Below, one piece after another: positions 53,966 through 64,000 of a stretch of DNA of 64,000 nt. The position numbers were made by a program, and so were the translations under genes. This stretch comes from Telluribacter humicola (GTDB lineage: Bacteria; Bacteroidota; Bacteroidia; Cytophagales; Spirosomataceae), in contig NZ_JAFIQT010000002.1 in the NCBI RefSeq assembly GCF_017355935.1, positions 434,001-498,000 of the forward strand. The letters run 5' to 3'. The notes under the pieces are model-generated. The model was not told the origin of the DNA and did not search any database. It saw only the letters and a list, made by a program, of their open reading frames with translations. Numbering within the stretch: position 1 is the stretch's first letter; each line of letters opens with the position of its first letter.

Positions 53966-56900
53966 ATGATAAACATTCTGAGATCGGTAGTGAATGGGCT
54001 GGTGGTTGTAATGATCTTCGCGTTGCTGGCGCTGGAGGCCATTACGGTTGCTTTTCAGTTTCCGACCGTGCAGAGTTGGGCGGTAGATAAAGCCGCACGG
54101 AAAGTCTCAGAGGCTATGGGATACCCTATCTCTATCCGGGAGCTCCATATCAAGTGGTTTGATGTTGTATCTTTGGGAGGGGTAGGTATACGGGATGCTC
54201 AGGACCGCCACATGATCGAGGTGGAGCGTATAGACGTCAACCTGAGCCTAAGCAAGATCATTGAAAACAGAAGGAGTGTTGTCCATCTTGACGAGGTTAC
54301 CCTGTTTCAGCCAGATGTCCACCTGATCAAGAACCCTAAGAACGGCGATCTGAATATTGATGATTTTATCGCCCGCATCAACGAGCTCACTACCTCCGGC
54401 GATACCACCAACTATATTCCCAACCAGAATATCCCTTTCACGATCGGAAAAGCGCACCTGGTAGAAGGTACCTTTAAGTACGATGATCCCCGGGAGCCCC
54501 GTATCAAGACTTCAACCGTATTTGACTACAATCACTTTGAACTGGGTCAGCTGAATGCCAGTCTGGATAATTTTCTGCTGGTGGGTGATACCATACGCTT
54601 TCAGGCCAATGACCTTACTACCATTGACAAGCAGACTAAGCTCAAAGTACACGATCTGGATACGCGTTTTCTGTACTGCGTCAAGCGGATGGAGCTGGCC
54701 GGGCTAAGTGCCTACGTAGGTCGTTCTTACCTGACTAACTACATCAGCTTTAACTACGATACTCCGGCCGATCTGGGCTATTTCAACAGCCGGGTACGCA
54801 TGATAGGTCACCTGGATAACAGTCGGGTACACTCCGATGACCTGGGGCTATTTGCAGAGTACCTGCTCACGCTGGACGAAATCTGGAAAGTCTCCGGGAA
54901 TTTTGACGGGATTGTCAATAACTTCCGGGTCCGGAATACAGATCTGAGGTTTGGGAAGAACAGTCGCATCGTGGGGGATCTGGCTTTCAAAGGTCTGCCC
55001 GAAATAAAAGGAATGTCCATGAACTTCCGGCTGGACCGTTCGCAGGTACATACGCCCGACCTGGTACAGTACTATCCCGAAACAGACCTGCACCAGACAT
55101 TCCAGAAGTTCGGTATGGTGCATATGGCGGGTACCTTCAAAGGTACCTTCGAAGATTTTAGTCTGAAAGGGCACCTGGATACGGACATCGGAAGTCTGAC
55201 GCCTGATCTGGTATTCCACATTGATGATAGTCACAATACTACTTATAATGGTCAACTGACTACCTCGAGCCTAGACCTGGGAGTACTGCTGGACCAACCC
55301 GAGCGGTGGCAGAAGCTGGATATGTCCGGTACCATCAATGGGCGGGGCTTTGATCTGGCGTCTTCGTCGGCCAATCTTAACGCTTCCATCAGTCGCCTTG
55401 GCTTCGAAAACTATGATTATCGGGCGATACGGGTACGGGGTAATCTACAGAAAGCCTACTTCAACGGGCAGGTAAGTACCCGTGATACCAATCTGGTGGT
55501 TAATCTGGACGGGGAATTTGATTTGTCCGGTGCCAGGAATGCCTTTGACATTCAGGGGGTAATAGAAAAAGCAAACTTATTTGCGCTGGGCTATACCCAG
55601 GATCCCTTTACCCTGGGGACCAAGCTGGATGTACAGGTGGTAGGTAACTCCATAGATGCACTGACCGGCCGGGCCCGTTTCCTGAATACCCACCTGCTTA
55701 CACCCGCTAATGAGCGAAATCTGGTAATAGATACCCTGCAGCTTACTTCGGTTCAGGAAGGAGACCAGCGTACCATGGAGCTGCAAAGTGAATTTATGAC
55801 AGCCTGGGTCAAAGGCGACTTTGTACTGACGCCGGCCGTTGAGGATCTGAACCGGGTGCTGAAGGAGTATAAGCTGTACTTCTTCAGGGATGAAAAGGAC
55901 CGTAAAGAGTACTATACGCAAAAGACCAACCACGAAGTAAACAAGCGCTACGAAATCAACTACGAGGTGCGTACGCGCGATCTCTCGCAGGTACTGGCCT
56001 TTCTGTACCCGGATGCCCACGTATCGCCGGGAGCGCATGCCGAAGGGGAATTCAGGATGGATAATACCGCCCTCCTTACGCTGAATGCCAAAGCGGATAC
56101 CGTACGGGTTAGTGGCAACCAGTTTATCAATTCCGAAGTAGATGTTACTACCTCTAAATTTGTCAATAGTGAGGAGGTACTTGCCTCGGCCTTTGTTACC
56201 TCTGCCAAGCATAAAATAAGCCTGCTGGCTCCCACCGAGCGACTTGAGATAGAAGCGACCTGGGACGAAGATCATATTAATTTTCGGACTGGTTTGCGGC
56301 AGGTCAGCAGCAGCAACCGCGCTAATCTGAGTGGTGAAATACGATTCCTGACGGATGGCTTCGATGTTCGCCTCCAGAACTCCCGGCTCAACCTGCTGGA
56401 TGAAGTCTGGCAGGTGACTCCTAACAACCTGATCTCTATATCCGGGCAGAGTGTCCGCTTTAGTAGTCTGGCTTTGGTCAATGACAAGCAGCGACTGGCT
56501 CTCAATGGTACCTATGCTCAGGGCTCTGATCAGAGTCTACTGCTGGAAACCCGCAATTTTAAACTGGCTACCCTGAATCCTGTATTTGCTACTAAATTGG
56601 GGGGCGTGATGGATGGCACGGCGCAGCTTCGCAGCGTACAGAATTTTAGCGAGCTCAAGGCGGAGTTTAACGTCGAGGGACTCAGCTACGATAAGTACGA
56701 GCTGGGTAACTTCGAAGGGGTAGGGGATTGGGATGAACTGACTGACCAGTTCTACGTGGATGCGCACCTGGATAAAAACGCCCGTCGTACTTTCTCTCTG
56801 ACCGGCTCGTATAATCCTAACCTGAAAGAGAACTCTCTTAATATGAAGGCCCGCTTCCTTGATACAGATCTGAAGGTGATTGAGCCTTTTTCGGAGGGAT

Positions 56901-58573
56901 TGGTATCGGATGTTAGCGGACAGGCCGAAGGAACCGTTCAGGTAACGGGTAACCTTGAGCACCCGATCCTGCAGGGTGAGGTAATGGTGGATAATGGACG
57001 TCTGCGGTTTGACTACCTGCAGTCGGTACTTACCTTCAGTGATAAGATCTATTTCAGTGAAAGCGAAATAGCGGCCCGTAACATGACAGTGACCGACCAG
57101 GATGGAAATACCGCTACCCTGCGCGGGGGAGTATACCACGAAGGCTTCAAATACTTCAACCTGGGCTTTAACGCTGACCTGCGCAACTTCAAAATCCTCA
57201 ATACCAATGCCACCGACAACGACCTGTTCTACGGTACAGCCTACGTGACCGGTAAGGCATCCCTATTTGGTCCCATAGACAACCTGACCATTGAAGCCAA
57301 CGTGACCAGTAACCGCGGAACGCGGATCTATATACCTCTGGACGGCGCTACTGAGGTGGCTACCCAGGATTATATTCAGTTTGTGAGTCAGCTTCCCAAA
57401 GAAGACTCAACCGATACGGATGAGGGACAGCAACGATCGGTAGACATGGGGGGGATCAAGATGGATTTTAACTTCAACATTACACCCGACGCCTACTGCG
57501 AGATACAACTGGACCGTCAGGCCGGTGATATCATTAAAGCCTACGGGAGCGGCCTGTTGAATATGAAAATAGATACCAAAGGGGATTTCGAAATGTCCGG
57601 TACGTACGAGATAGCCCGCGGAGACTACACCTTTACCTTCCAGAATGCCCTGAACAAGAAGTTTGAGATCAAGCCCGGCAGCCGTATTACCTGGTCGGGC
57701 GATCCGTACGCGGCTATTCTGGATGTACAGGCGGGGTATACACAGCTGGCATCGCTGGCCGGGGTACTTCCGGGTATTACTACTAATAGTAACAATGCTT
57801 CCAATCCCCTGTCGCGACGCTATCCGGTAGAGGTGACCATCACCCTGACCGACCGCCTCATGTCGCCCCAGATCGCCTATGATATGCGGATAGTGGAATA
57901 TCCGGCCTCGGGCGAGTACCGAAGTGCCGTGGCGGCATTTGAAAACCGTCTGCGCAGTGATGAGCAGGAACTGAGCCGTCAGGTAAGTAGCCTGATCCTG
58001 TTTAACCAGTTGCTGACTCCGCAGGATGCCCTGCTGGCCCAGTCCAATCAGAGTCAGTCCTTTATTGGTAACAGTATCAGTGAGCTGGTGACGAATCAGG
58101 TAAGTAAGTGGGCATCGGCGCTGAACGAAAACCTGGAAGTTGGTCTGACGGGTCTGTCGCTGGACCAGAATGCCCTGAACAACCTGCAGCTACGCTTCTC
58201 ATACCGGTTCCTGAACGACCGCTTCCGGGTAACGCGCGATGGACGTTTCAATTACGGTATTATTCAGAATGACGCTGCCAGTCTGGTAGGGGAGTGGACA
58301 CTAGAGTACTGGCTCACCCAGACGGGCAGTGTACGCCTGAAAGCCTATAACCGCAACATCCAGAACCCACTCCTCCTGAGTAACACGCTGACTACCGGTG
58401 GGGTAAGTATGCAGTTTACCCATAGCTTCAACCGCTTTGTAATGCCTAAGTCCAACCCGGCGGCTCCTGCCGCGACGCCCGCCAAACCGGATTCGACCGA
58501 TACGGACGACGCTGACTCGTCGGGTAAACTAACATCCAGCGCTCTCACCCCCGATAGTACTACGAAGAAGTAG
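53966..58573 (+). CDS. Translocation/assembly module TamB-like protein (DUF490)
   Basis: The protein has 1535 residues. One N-terminal TM helix (LRSVVNGLVVVMIFALLALE) anchors it in the inner membrane; the rest is a long beta-taco-like chain of short strands. An AsmA-like start (YPISIRELHIKWFDVVSLGG) and the TamB/DUF490 C-terminus (about 1050-1480, with YGSGLLNMKIDTKGDFEMSG and GTYEIARGDYTFTFQNALNK) are visible. TamB-like proteins span the periplasm and move phospholipid or assist outer-membrane protein insertion. The Ser/Asp/Thr-rich tail (about 1500-1535) is poorly conserved. It diverges from tsaD. Confidence 0.92.
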   Translation: MINILRSVVNGLVVVMIFALLALEAITVAFQFPTVQSWAVDKAARKVSEAMGYPISIRELHIKWFDVVSLGGVGIRDAQDRHMIEVERIDVNLSLSKIIENRRSVVHLDEVTLFQPDVHLIKNPKNGDLNIDDFIARINELTTSGDTTNYIPNQNIPFTIGKAHLVEGTFKYDDPREPRIKTSTVFDYNHFELGQLNASLDNFLLVGDTIRFQANDLTTIDKQTKLKVHDLDTRFLYCVKRMELAGLSAYVGRSYLTNYISFNYDTPADLGYFNSRVRMIGHLDNSRVHSDDLGLFAEYLLTLDEIWKVSGNFDGIVNNFRVRNTDLRFGKNSRIVGDLAFKGLPEIKGMSMNFRLDRSQVHTPDLVQYYPETDLHQTFQKFGMVHMAGTFKGTFEDFSLKGHLDTDIGSLTPDLVFHIDDSHNTTYNGQLTTSSLDLGVLLDQPERWQKLDMSGTINGRGFDLASSSANLNASISRLGFENYDYRAIRVRGNLQKAYFNGQVSTRDTNLVVNLDGEFDLSGARNAFDIQGVIEKANLFALGYTQDPFTLGTKLDVQVVGNSIDALTGRARFLNTHLLTPANERNLVIDTLQLTSVQEGDQRTMELQSEFMTAWVKGDFVLTPAVEDLNRVLKEYKLYFFRDEKDRKEYYTQKTNHEVNKRYEINYEVRTRDLSQVLAFLYPDAHVSPGAHAEGEFRMDNTALLTLNAKADTVRVSGNQFINSEVDVTTSKFVNSEEVLASAFVTSAKHKISLLAPTERLEIEATWDEDHINFRTGLRQVSSSNRANLSGEIRFLTDGFDVRLQNSRLNLLDEVWQVTPNNLISISGQSVRFSSLALVNDKQRLALNGTYAQGSDQSLLLETRNFKLATLNPVFATKLGGVMDGTAQLRSVQNFSELKAEFNVEGLSYDKYELGNFEGVGDWDELTDQFYVDAHLDKNARRTFSLTGSYNPNLKENSLNMKARFLDTDLKVIEPFSEGLVSDVSGQAEGTVQVTGNLEHPILQGEVMVDNGRLRFDYLQSVLTFSDKIYFSESEIAARNMTVTDQDGNTATLRGGVYHEGFKYFNLGFNADLRNFKILNTNATDNDLFYGTAYVTGKASLFGPIDNLTIEANVTSNRGTRIYIPLDGATEVATQDYIQFVSQLPKEDSTDTDEGQQRSVDMGGIKMDFNFNITPDAYCEIQLDRQAGDIIKAYGSGLLNMKIDTKGDFEMSGTYEIARGDYTFTFQNALNKKFEIKPGSRITWSGDPYAAILDVQAGYTQLASLAGVLPGITTNSNNASNPLSRRYPVEVTITLTDRLMSPQIAYDMRIVEYPASGEYRSAVAAFENRLRSDEQELSRQVSSLILFNQLLTPQDALLAQSNQSQSFIGNSISELVTNQVSKWASALNENLEVGLTGLSLDQNALNNLQLRFSYRFLNDRFRVTRDGRFNYGIIQNDAASLVGEWTLEYWLTQTGSVRLKAYNRNIQNPLLLSNTLTTGGVSMQFTHSFNRFVMPKSNPAAPAATPAKPDSTDTDDADSSGKLTSSALTPDSTTKK

Positions 58574-58575
58574 TC

Positions 58576-59097
58576 TTAAGATACCGGTACCAGTGACTGC
58601 TTTATCTCCCGGATACGCTCGTTGAAATCCATGGACGGGAAGTCAACACCCGGCAACTGGATCGCCTTCAGGTACTCTATGAGTTCGGGCGGGTGCGGGG
58701 TACGTTTTCCTGTCGTGACGCTGACGTGTTTGGAGGTTACCCACAGGAGCGTCTTCAACTGGGTACGGTCGTCGTTGGTCATTACATACTCTGTTACCAT
58801 AGTATCCTCGTCGTGATAGATAACCCTGGTGATAATTCGTACCCATTCACTGATCCCGGCCGGCCGTACGTAGGCGATCTGGTGCTGATATACTACCCAA
58901 CTGGTGCGCAACTCCCGGAACATAGCCTCAAAACTAAAGCCATACAGCTTGGAAGCCTGATCTTCCCGGGCGTTGAAGAAGTAGTCAAAGTACTTGGAGT
59001 TATTGAGGTGCTGTAAGGGGTCACAATCCTGAAAACGGATGATTACCCTTGATTCGGCCTCGGTTGGTAAGTTGGTTGGGTCGCCTTTGTAAAACAT
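58576..59097 (-). CDS. Acyl-CoA thioesterase, hotdog fold
   Basis: The protein has 173 residues. RVIIRFQDCDPLQHLNNSKY with Asp-Pro and His-Leu-Asn-Asn is the 4-hydroxybenzoyl-CoA thioesterase-type active-site helix (Asp in the FQDCD region). EWVRIITRVIYHDEDTMVTE and YVMTNDDRTQLKTLLWVTSK are the following strands. It hydrolyses an acyl-CoA; the chain is unknown. It converges with the TamB gene, with only 2 bases between the stops. Confidence 0.87.
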   Translation of the reverse strand: MFYKGDPTNLPTEAESRVIIRFQDCDPLQHLNNSKYFDYFFNAREDQASKLYGFSFEAMFRELRTSWVVYQHQIAYVRPAGISEWVRIITRVIYHDEDTMVTEYVMTNDDRTQLKTLLWVTSKHVSVTTGKRTPHPPELIEYLKAIQLPGVDFPSMDFNERIREIKQSLVPVS

Positions 59098-59163
59098 ATA
59101 GCTACTATGATTCTATTGATTTTTGTCTGTTAATTGGATTAGGTGGTGTAGGTACATTCTGCC

Positions 59164-59577
59164 TTATTCACCCCGGTATTGTATGGCTAGTCCACGCATG
59201 GTATAGCCCTCGGTGGTGGCGGTGGTGTAGTACTTATACTGTACATTCATAAGGGCATCAGCCCCTAGTTTCTGAGCTTTTAGGACAAGTTGGGCTGTGA
59301 GGAGTTCCTTGGTTTCAGCATTATTGCCCCTATATAGCAGGCGTTCGTCGCTCTTCTTCTGGCGCTCGTTTAGTTTATTCTCATCGCTTATCTCCACCCA
59401 TTGTAGCTCTGAAAAGGGGCGATCGGGAGACTGATTCTCAAAAAATACATCAATAGGGTACACTGCCCCACCAGAGATGGGAATAGACGGACGAAAGCAC
59501 CCACTCAAAGCAGCCTGGATGAAAATAAATAGTACTATGCTTAGATTTTTTTTGATTGTCATAAATGTATTTTTCAT
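59164..59577 (-). CDS. Hypothetical lipoprotein with YbjQ-like end
   Basis: The protein has 137 residues. The signal ends IQAALSGC (lipobox). The mature part has VYPIDVFFENQSPDRPFSEL and the C-terminal LKAQKLGADALMNVQYKYY, which resembles the end of YbjQ-like domains (A-x-x-L-G-A-D-A-[VL]). The match is partial, so the family is unsure. It is anchored to a membrane. Its start and the upstream part of the DUF2147 gene are divergent. Confidence 0.65.
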   Translation of the reverse strand: MKNTFMTIKKNLSIVLFIFIQAALSGCFRPSIPISGGAVYPIDVFFENQSPDRPFSELQWVEISDENKLNERQKKSDERLLYRGNNAETKELLTAQLVLKAQKLGADALMNVQYKYYTTATTEGYTMRGLAIQYRGE

Positions 59578-59633
59578 TTACTTCGTTAAGTGATTTACAA
59601 AACCGTTTTGACCAGTTATCAATTCAAGTATAT

Positions 59634-60101
59634 ATGCAAAGATCCCGTTTTCGCTCTACCTTTTCCTTATTCCTGCTCGTATTATGCAGTGTTAGCCTTC
59701 TTTCATCTTTTCGTCCGGCTGCTGATTCAGACGATATCCTAGGGGTTTGGCTGACGGGTTCCAAGAAGGGACACGTGCAAATTTACAAGCAAGGTACTAA
59801 GTACTACGGAAAAATCGTGTGGCTCAAAGAGCCCAACGAGCCGGCTACCGGAGCGCCTAAGTTAGATAAAAATAATCCTGCAGCGGGTAAAAAGAAGCAG
59901 CCGCTTATCGGACTGGTCAATCTCAGTGACTTTACCTATGCCGGAAATAACGTATGGGAAGATGGAAAGATATACGATCCCGAAAACGGTAAGGAATATA
60001 GCTGCAAGATGACGCTGCAAAATCCCAATAAACTGGATGTACGGGGCTATGTAGGTATTTCGCTGATTGGCCGAACCGATACTTGGGTTCGGGTCAGGTA
60101 A
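59634..60101 (+). CDS. DUF2147 domain-containing secreted protein
   Basis: The ATG at 59634 gives 155 residues beginning MQRSRFRSTFSLFLLVLCSV, a signal peptide; an in-frame start at 59565 would place a long hydrophilic stretch before it and overlap the divergent gene. DILGVWLTGSKKGHVQIYKQ and YYGKIVWLKEPNEP, then GLVNLSDFTYAGNNVWEDGK and IGRTDTWVRVR, cover the whole DUF2147 domain. It is secreted to the periplasm or beyond; the role is unknown. Confidence 0.87.
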   Translation: MQRSRFRSTFSLFLLVLCSVSLLSSFRPAADSDDILGVWLTGSKKGHVQIYKQGTKYYGKIVWLKEPNEPATGAPKLDKNNPAAGKKKQPLIGLVNLSDFTYAGNNVWEDGKIYDPENGKEYSCKMTLQNPNKLDVRGYVGISLIGRTDTWVRVR

Positions 60102-60140
60102 GCATGCTTTATCACCAGTATTCTGCTTATTGAGATTCTG

Positions 60141-60174
60141 CGCCGCTTGTCACTAATTTGGTTGACAAGCGGCG
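60141..60174 (+). terminator. Terminator of the DUF2147 gene
   Basis: A 12-bp perfect stem, CGCCGCTTGTCA with its inverse, around 10 bases, followed by TTTTTC. It lies 39 bases after the stop. This rules out a start of the M16 gene upstream of it. Confidence 0.88.
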
Positions 60175-60221
60175 TTTTTCTTATATTATTACGACTATCT
60201 CTAAGACTAATCACAACACAA

Positions 60222-63017
60222 ATGATCAATGTATCTACCAAAAAACTGACCGGTTGGATGCTGGTGGGACTGCTGGCGGCAACGCCGGTGTGGGCGCAGG
60301 AGCTGCCGAAGGGGATGAAAAAAGTCACTTCGGTGGAGGGTATCACCGAGTATCAGATGGACAACGGCCTCAAAGTACTGATGTTTCCCGATCCGTCCAA
60401 GCCTACTATTACCGTTAACATTACCTACCTGGTAGGTTCAAGGCACGAAGGCTACGGCGAAACCGGAATGGCTCACCTGCTAGAGCACATGGTGTTCAAG
60501 GGTACTCCCAAGCACCCTAACATCCCGCAGGAACTGACCGAGCACGGTGCCCGCCCCAATGGTACTACCTGGTACGACCGTACCAACTACTACGAAACTT
60601 TTGCGGCTACCGAAGAAAACCTCAAGTGGGCGCTTGATTTGGAAGCGGATCGGATGGTCAATTCGTACATTGCCAAGAAGGATCTGGAGAGTGAGTTCAG
60701 TGTGGTGCGGAACGAGTTTGAATCAGGCGAAAACAGCCCATTCCGGGTGCTGATGGAGCGGGTACTGTCAGGCTCATACCTTTGGCACAACTACGGCAAG
60801 TCCACGATCGGTAACCGCTCGGATATCGAGAATGTCCCCATTGAAAACCTGCAGGCTTTCTACAAGAAGTACTACCAGCCCGACAATGCGGTCCTGATGG
60901 TGGCGGGTAAAATTGACGAAGCCAAAACGCTGGCCCTGGTGAATGAATATTTCAGCAAACTCAAAAAGCCCGAACGTGTACTACCAGTGACCTATACCTC
61001 CGAGCCTACACAGGACGGAGAGCGTTTTGTAGAGCTGAAGCGGGCAGGTGATGTACAGATGGTAGCCTGTGCCTACCACATCATGCCCGGTTCCCACGCT
61101 GACTACCCCGCTATGGATGTACTGGTAGAGGTACTATCGTCGGAGCCCAATGGTAAGCTGTATAAAAATCTGGTGGATACCAAGAAAGCTTCCTCACAGT
61201 ACGCATTCAGCTTTGCCTTGCATGATCCCGGTTTTGCTTACTTTGGTGCCGAAGTACTTAAAGAAAAATCCCTGGATGAAGCACGTAATGCCCTTATCGC
61301 TACGCTTGACTCGGCTGCCCGTATGAAGCCCTCGGCGGAGGATGTAGAACGGGCCAAGGCATCTATTCTGAAAAACTGGGACCTTCAGTTCCGTAACTCT
61401 GAGCGCGTTGGATTGGGGATCAGCGAGTACATCGCTACTGGTGACTGGCGTCTGGCGTTCCTGTTCCGTGACAACATTCGTAAAGTAACTCCTGACGATG
61501 TATACCGCGTTGCTCAGCACTACCTGAAGCCCTCTAACCGTACCGTGGGTACATTTGTACCAACGGCCGCTCCTGAGCGTGCTGAAATTCCCGCTGCTCC
61601 GAACGTAGCTGATCTGGTTAAAGACTATAAAGGAGAAGCTGTAATGGCGGAGGGTGAAGCGTTTGATCCTTCTCCGACTAACATCGACAGCCGCACTACC
61701 CTGGTAGAGAAGCCCAATACCATCGAAGTGGCCCTGCTGCCCAAGCAGACTAGAGGTAATGTAGTGGCAGCCCGTATGACACTCCGTTATGGCGATGAGA
61801 AGAGCCTCATGAACAAGGCTACCATCGCCAGTCTGACAGGAAGTATGCTGGATAAAGGTACCAAGACCAAGTCGCGCCAGCAGATCAAGGATGAGTTTGA
61901 CCGTCTGAAAGCCCGTGTGAATTTCTTTGGTGGTGGTAACCAGGCGGGAGTCAATATTGAAACGACTCGTGAAAACCTGCCTGCCGTGATGAAACTGGTG
62001 GCTGAGGTACTGAAGCAACCGGCTTTTGATGCCAACGAATTTGAAAAACTCAAGCAGGAGCAACTGGCCCAGATCGAATCGCAGCGTAGTGAGCCGCAGG
62101 CCATTGCCATCAACGAGTACCGTCGGGTTACGAGCCCCTATCCAAAGGGCGATATCCGGTATGTGACAACATTCGATGAAGATGTAGCCGATGTCAATGC
62201 CGCAACCCTGGATCAGGTAAAGGCTTTCTACAAAGACTTCTACGGAGCCAATAATGCTAGTGTAGCCGTTGTAGGTGATTTTGATCAGGCTGAAATTCAG
62301 AAAATCATTACGGATGAATTTGGCAGTTGGAAGAGCGCTAAGCCATTCAAGCGGGTTGCTTCACCGTATCAAACCGTAAAAGCACAGAACAAGTCGTTCG
62401 AAACACCCGATAAAGCCAACGCTATGTTTGTAGCGGGTATGGCTATGCCGCTGCAGGATACTGATCCTGACTACCCGGCGCTGGTGATGGCCAACTACAT
62501 GCTGGGTGGTGGCTTCCTTAACTCCCGTCTGGCTACACGTATCCGTCAGAAGGAAGGCCTTAGCTACGGGGTAGGTTCACAGTTCAGCGCCAGTTCGCTT
62601 GACAAGAATGGTACCTTCCTGGCTTACGCGATCTATGCTCCTCAGAATGTAGAAAAGCTGGAGCAGGCCTTTAAGGAAGAGCTTGAGAAAGCGCTGAAAG
62701 AAGGCTTCACAGCCGATGAGATCAAGGCGGCCAAGTCAGGCTACCTGCAGTCGCGTCAGGTGAGCCGGGCGCAGGATGCGTCGCTGGCCGGTGCCCTGAA
62801 CAACAATCTCTACCTCGACCGCACCATGAAGTGGGATGCGGAGTTTGAGAAGAAAGTGGAGGCTCTGACACCTGACCAGATCCGTGCCGCTATGAATAAG
62901 CATATCGACTACTCCAAGATCACGGTCATCAAGGCTGGAGACTTCGAGAAAGCCCGTAAAGGCGCCCCTGCTACGGGTGGTGCTCCCGCTACAATGGGCG
63001 GAAGTCCTAAAAACTAA
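60222..63017 (+). CDS. M16 family metallopeptidase (insulinase type, fused halves)
   Basis: The ATG at 60222 gives 931 residues beginning [20 protein letters not shown], a signal peptide ending WAQ. The zinc site is HLLEH (85-89) in [17 protein letters not shown], with the distal Glu in [11 protein letters not shown]. The N-terminal half is the active peptidase domain; the second half (about 500-930) is the inactive M16 C-terminal half with [16 protein letters not shown]. Both halves in one chain is usual for the periplasmic type. It degrades peptides in the periplasm. Confidence 0.93.
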   Translation: MINVSTKKLTGWMLVGLLAATPVWAQELPKGMKKVTSVEGITEYQMDNGLKVLMFPDPSKPTITVNITYLVGSRHEGYGETGMAHLLEHMVFKGTPKHPNIPQELTEHGARPNGTTWYDRTNYYETFAATEENLKWALDLEADRMVNSYIAKKDLESEFSVVRNEFESGENSPFRVLMERVLSGSYLWHNYGKSTIGNRSDIENVPIENLQAFYKKYYQPDNAVLMVAGKIDEAKTLALVNEYFSKLKKPERVLPVTYTSEPTQDGERFVELKRAGDVQMVACAYHIMPGSHADYPAMDVLVEVLSSEPNGKLYKNLVDTKKASSQYAFSFALHDPGFAYFGAEVLKEKSLDEARNALIATLDSAARMKPSAEDVERAKASILKNWDLQFRNSERVGLGISEYIATGDWRLAFLFRDNIRKVTPDDVYRVAQHYLKPSNRTVGTFVPTAAPERAEIPAAPNVADLVKDYKGEAVMAEGEAFDPSPTNIDSRTTLVEKPNTIEVALLPKQTRGNVVAARMTLRYGDEKSLMNKATIASLTGSMLDKGTKTKSRQQIKDEFDRLKARVNFFGGGNQAGVNIETTRENLPAVMKLVAEVLKQPAFDANEFEKLKQEQLAQIESQRSEPQAIAINEYRRVTSPYPKGDIRYVTTFDEDVADVNAATLDQVKAFYKDFYGANNASVAVVGDFDQAEIQKIITDEFGSWKSAKPFKRVASPYQTVKAQNKSFETPDKANAMFVAGMAMPLQDTDPDYPALVMANYMLGGGFLNSRLATRIRQKEGLSYGVGSQFSASSLDKNGTFLAYAIYAPQNVEKLEQAFKEELEKALKEGFTADEIKAAKSGYLQSRQVSRAQDASLAGALNNNLYLDRTMKWDAEFEKKVEALTPDQIRAAMNKHIDYSKITVIKAGDFEKARKGAPATGGAPATMGGSPKN

Positions 63018-63045
63018 CAGGCTTACATTTCGTTACTACGACGAG

Positions 63046-63069
63046 GGCGCTGGGGATTACCTCAGCGCC
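63046..63069 (+). terminator. Terminator of the M16 gene
   Basis: GGCGCTG and CAGCGCC pair around 10 bases, followed by a T-rich tract. It lies 28 bases after the stop. Confidence 0.75.
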
Positions 63070-63165
63070 TTCTTCTTTTTTAATCCTTCTCTAAATATTG
63101 TTACAGGAAATAAAAATAAACTACTATGATATTAGTTATTTTCGTGTAGACTAACGCCTGGTCCT

Positions 63166-64000
63166 ATGAAAACGCTACTAATAATCCTGCTAGTCCTTAC
63201 CGTAGGATATAGTGCTTCAGTTGCCCAAACCCGCGTGGTATCGAGAGAGGAAGCAGGGCAGCTTAAAATTGATGAAAGCGAACTGGTTCGGAAGTATCCT
63301 CCGTACTGGCTCAATGAACGAGGCATGGGAGCCATCAATGGCTTTCAGAACGAAATAGTAAAGCTTTTCAAAGGAACTCCGAATCCAGGCTTCTATCTGC
63401 TGGGGGCTCTCTATGTCAACGAAACCGGAAAGATCGACTACCTCATCTATCAACTCATATCGGATCATCCTGCCCGGGATTCGCTAAGAAATGCCGTAAA
63501 GGTTAAACTCACCGAAGGGCTGGCGGGCTGGGAACTGGAAAACAGCAAAAAACAGCCGTACCGGTTTGGTTATAGTATCTCAATTGGTACTATACCCGGC
63601 AAAGGCCTAAATACTGTCCCCAACTGGAACGCCCGCCGGGTCAGAAAGGGCGACAGTACTCTTACTACCTTACCTGAAGCCACGGCCATGGTGGATACTG
63701 CCAAAGTAAAGCGGCTGTTTCTGAACCAGCTGGAGCTGACCGAAGTACCCTCGGTCATTTATCGTTTTCCTAATCTGGAGGAGCTTGATCTACATGGCAA
63801 TAACCTGACTGCTGCTTTTATTGATGCGGCCCGGCTGCCCCGCCTTAAGAGGCTGGATCTGAGAGAAAATCAACTAGCTAATGAGAGCCTCACGATTACA
63901 CCGAATAAGACCATTCAGATACTGAACATTCAGCAGAACAAGTTTACAGATATTCCTGATGCGGTACGCAATTGCCGGCGACTGACGAGCCTGTGGCTGG
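63166..64000 (+). CDS. Leucine-rich-repeat protein (cut by window end)
   Basis: The ATG at 63166 gives at least 278 residues and the frame is still open at base 64000. MKTLLIILLVLTVGYSASVA is a signal peptide. Residues about 24-165 resemble a TonB-C-like or unassigned domain (GFYLLGALYVNETGKIDYLI). From about residue 185 on there are leucine-rich repeats: VKRLFLNQLELTEVPSVIY, LEELDLHGNNLTAAFID, LKRLDLRENQLANESLT and IQILNIQQNKFTDIPD. LRR proteins bind other proteins; the partner is unknown. Confidence 0.85.
   Translation, partial: MKTLLIILLVLTVGYSASVAQTRVVSREEAGQLKIDESELVRKYPPYWLNERGMGAINGFQNEIVKLFKGTPNPGFYLLGALYVNETGKIDYLIYQLISDHPARDSLRNAVKVKLTEGLAGWELENSKKQPYRFGYSISIGTIPGKGLNTVPNWNARRVRKGDSTLTTLPEATAMVDTAKVKRLFLNQLELTEVPSVIYRFPNLEELDLHGNNLTAAFIDAARLPRLKRLDLRENQLANESLTITPNKTIQILNIQQNKFTDIPDAVRNCRRLTSLWL

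Noticed and set aside
61194-62063. Long open frame (289 codons) on the minus strand inside the M16 gene
   Set aside because: Shadow of a clear peptidase gene; no start context and no recognisable motif.

Overview
The window is chromosomal DNA of a Bacteroidota bacterium, most likely a Cytophagales member of the Spirosoma/Dyadobacter type. The evidence is the protein set (DUF5723 and DUF5686 proteins, a TonB-dependent receptor with a PF14905-type barrel, DUF4886, DUF2200, a CNNM protein resembling GldE), promoters of the Bacteroidota form TAnnTTTG, and the lack of clear Shine-Dalgarno sites. Most genes are moderately GC-rich and unusually rich in the tetranucleotide GTAC. No rRNA, tRNA, CRISPR array or intact insertion sequence was seen.

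Region 1 (1-16.9 kb) is an accessory region, almost all on the minus strand: a nitronate monooxygenase cut by the window edge, an Ntn-hydrolase, two GNAT acetyltransferases, a beta-lactamase-family serine hydrolase, a rifampin ADP-ribosyltransferase (arr), DUF2200 and DUF4886 proteins, a beta-helix protein, an ArsR/SRPBCC pair, an MscS-like channel, a MarR regulator, an SDR enzyme, an esterase with a DUF2306 membrane protein, and a VanZ protein. It also holds the clearest decay: a frameshifted ATC-hydrolase gene, a remnant of a second DUF2200 gene, an N-terminally truncated EVE-domain gene, and a diverged direct repeat of about 120 bp flanking a GNAT gene.

Region 2 (16.9-25.9 kb) carries an FG-GAP protein, an SGNH double-domain hydrolase and a 3-hydroxyacyl-CoA dehydrogenase. 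Between the first two lies an AT-rich, GTAC-poor gene that looks foreign. It encodes a nucleoside-deoxyribosyltransferase/TIR-like N-terminus joined to a P-loop ATPase of the Sll1717 type, split by one in-frame TAA. This is the best candidate for an unusual, possibly defence-related system, in a broken or switched-off state. The 545-bp gap at 22.8-23.4 kb is packed with hairpins and a short tandem duplication.

Region 3 (25.9-64 kb) is mostly core and envelope genes: a Gfo/Idh/MocA oxidoreductase, a cold-shock protein, guaA, an OmpA protein, a DUF5723 protein, an M1 peptidase, a TonB-dependent receptor, a metallophosphatase, a lytic transglycosylase, a DUF5686 protein, an AI-2E-type permease, class II fructose-bisphosphate aldolase, a CNNM/CorC protein, two YsnF/AvaK stress proteins, a GMC oxidoreductase, a probable tsaD-MOSC-UbiA-like operon, a TamB-family protein, a thioesterase, a DUF2147 protein, an M16 peptidase, and a leucine-rich-repeat protein cut by the window end. 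Many of these genes end in long perfect stem-loop terminators.
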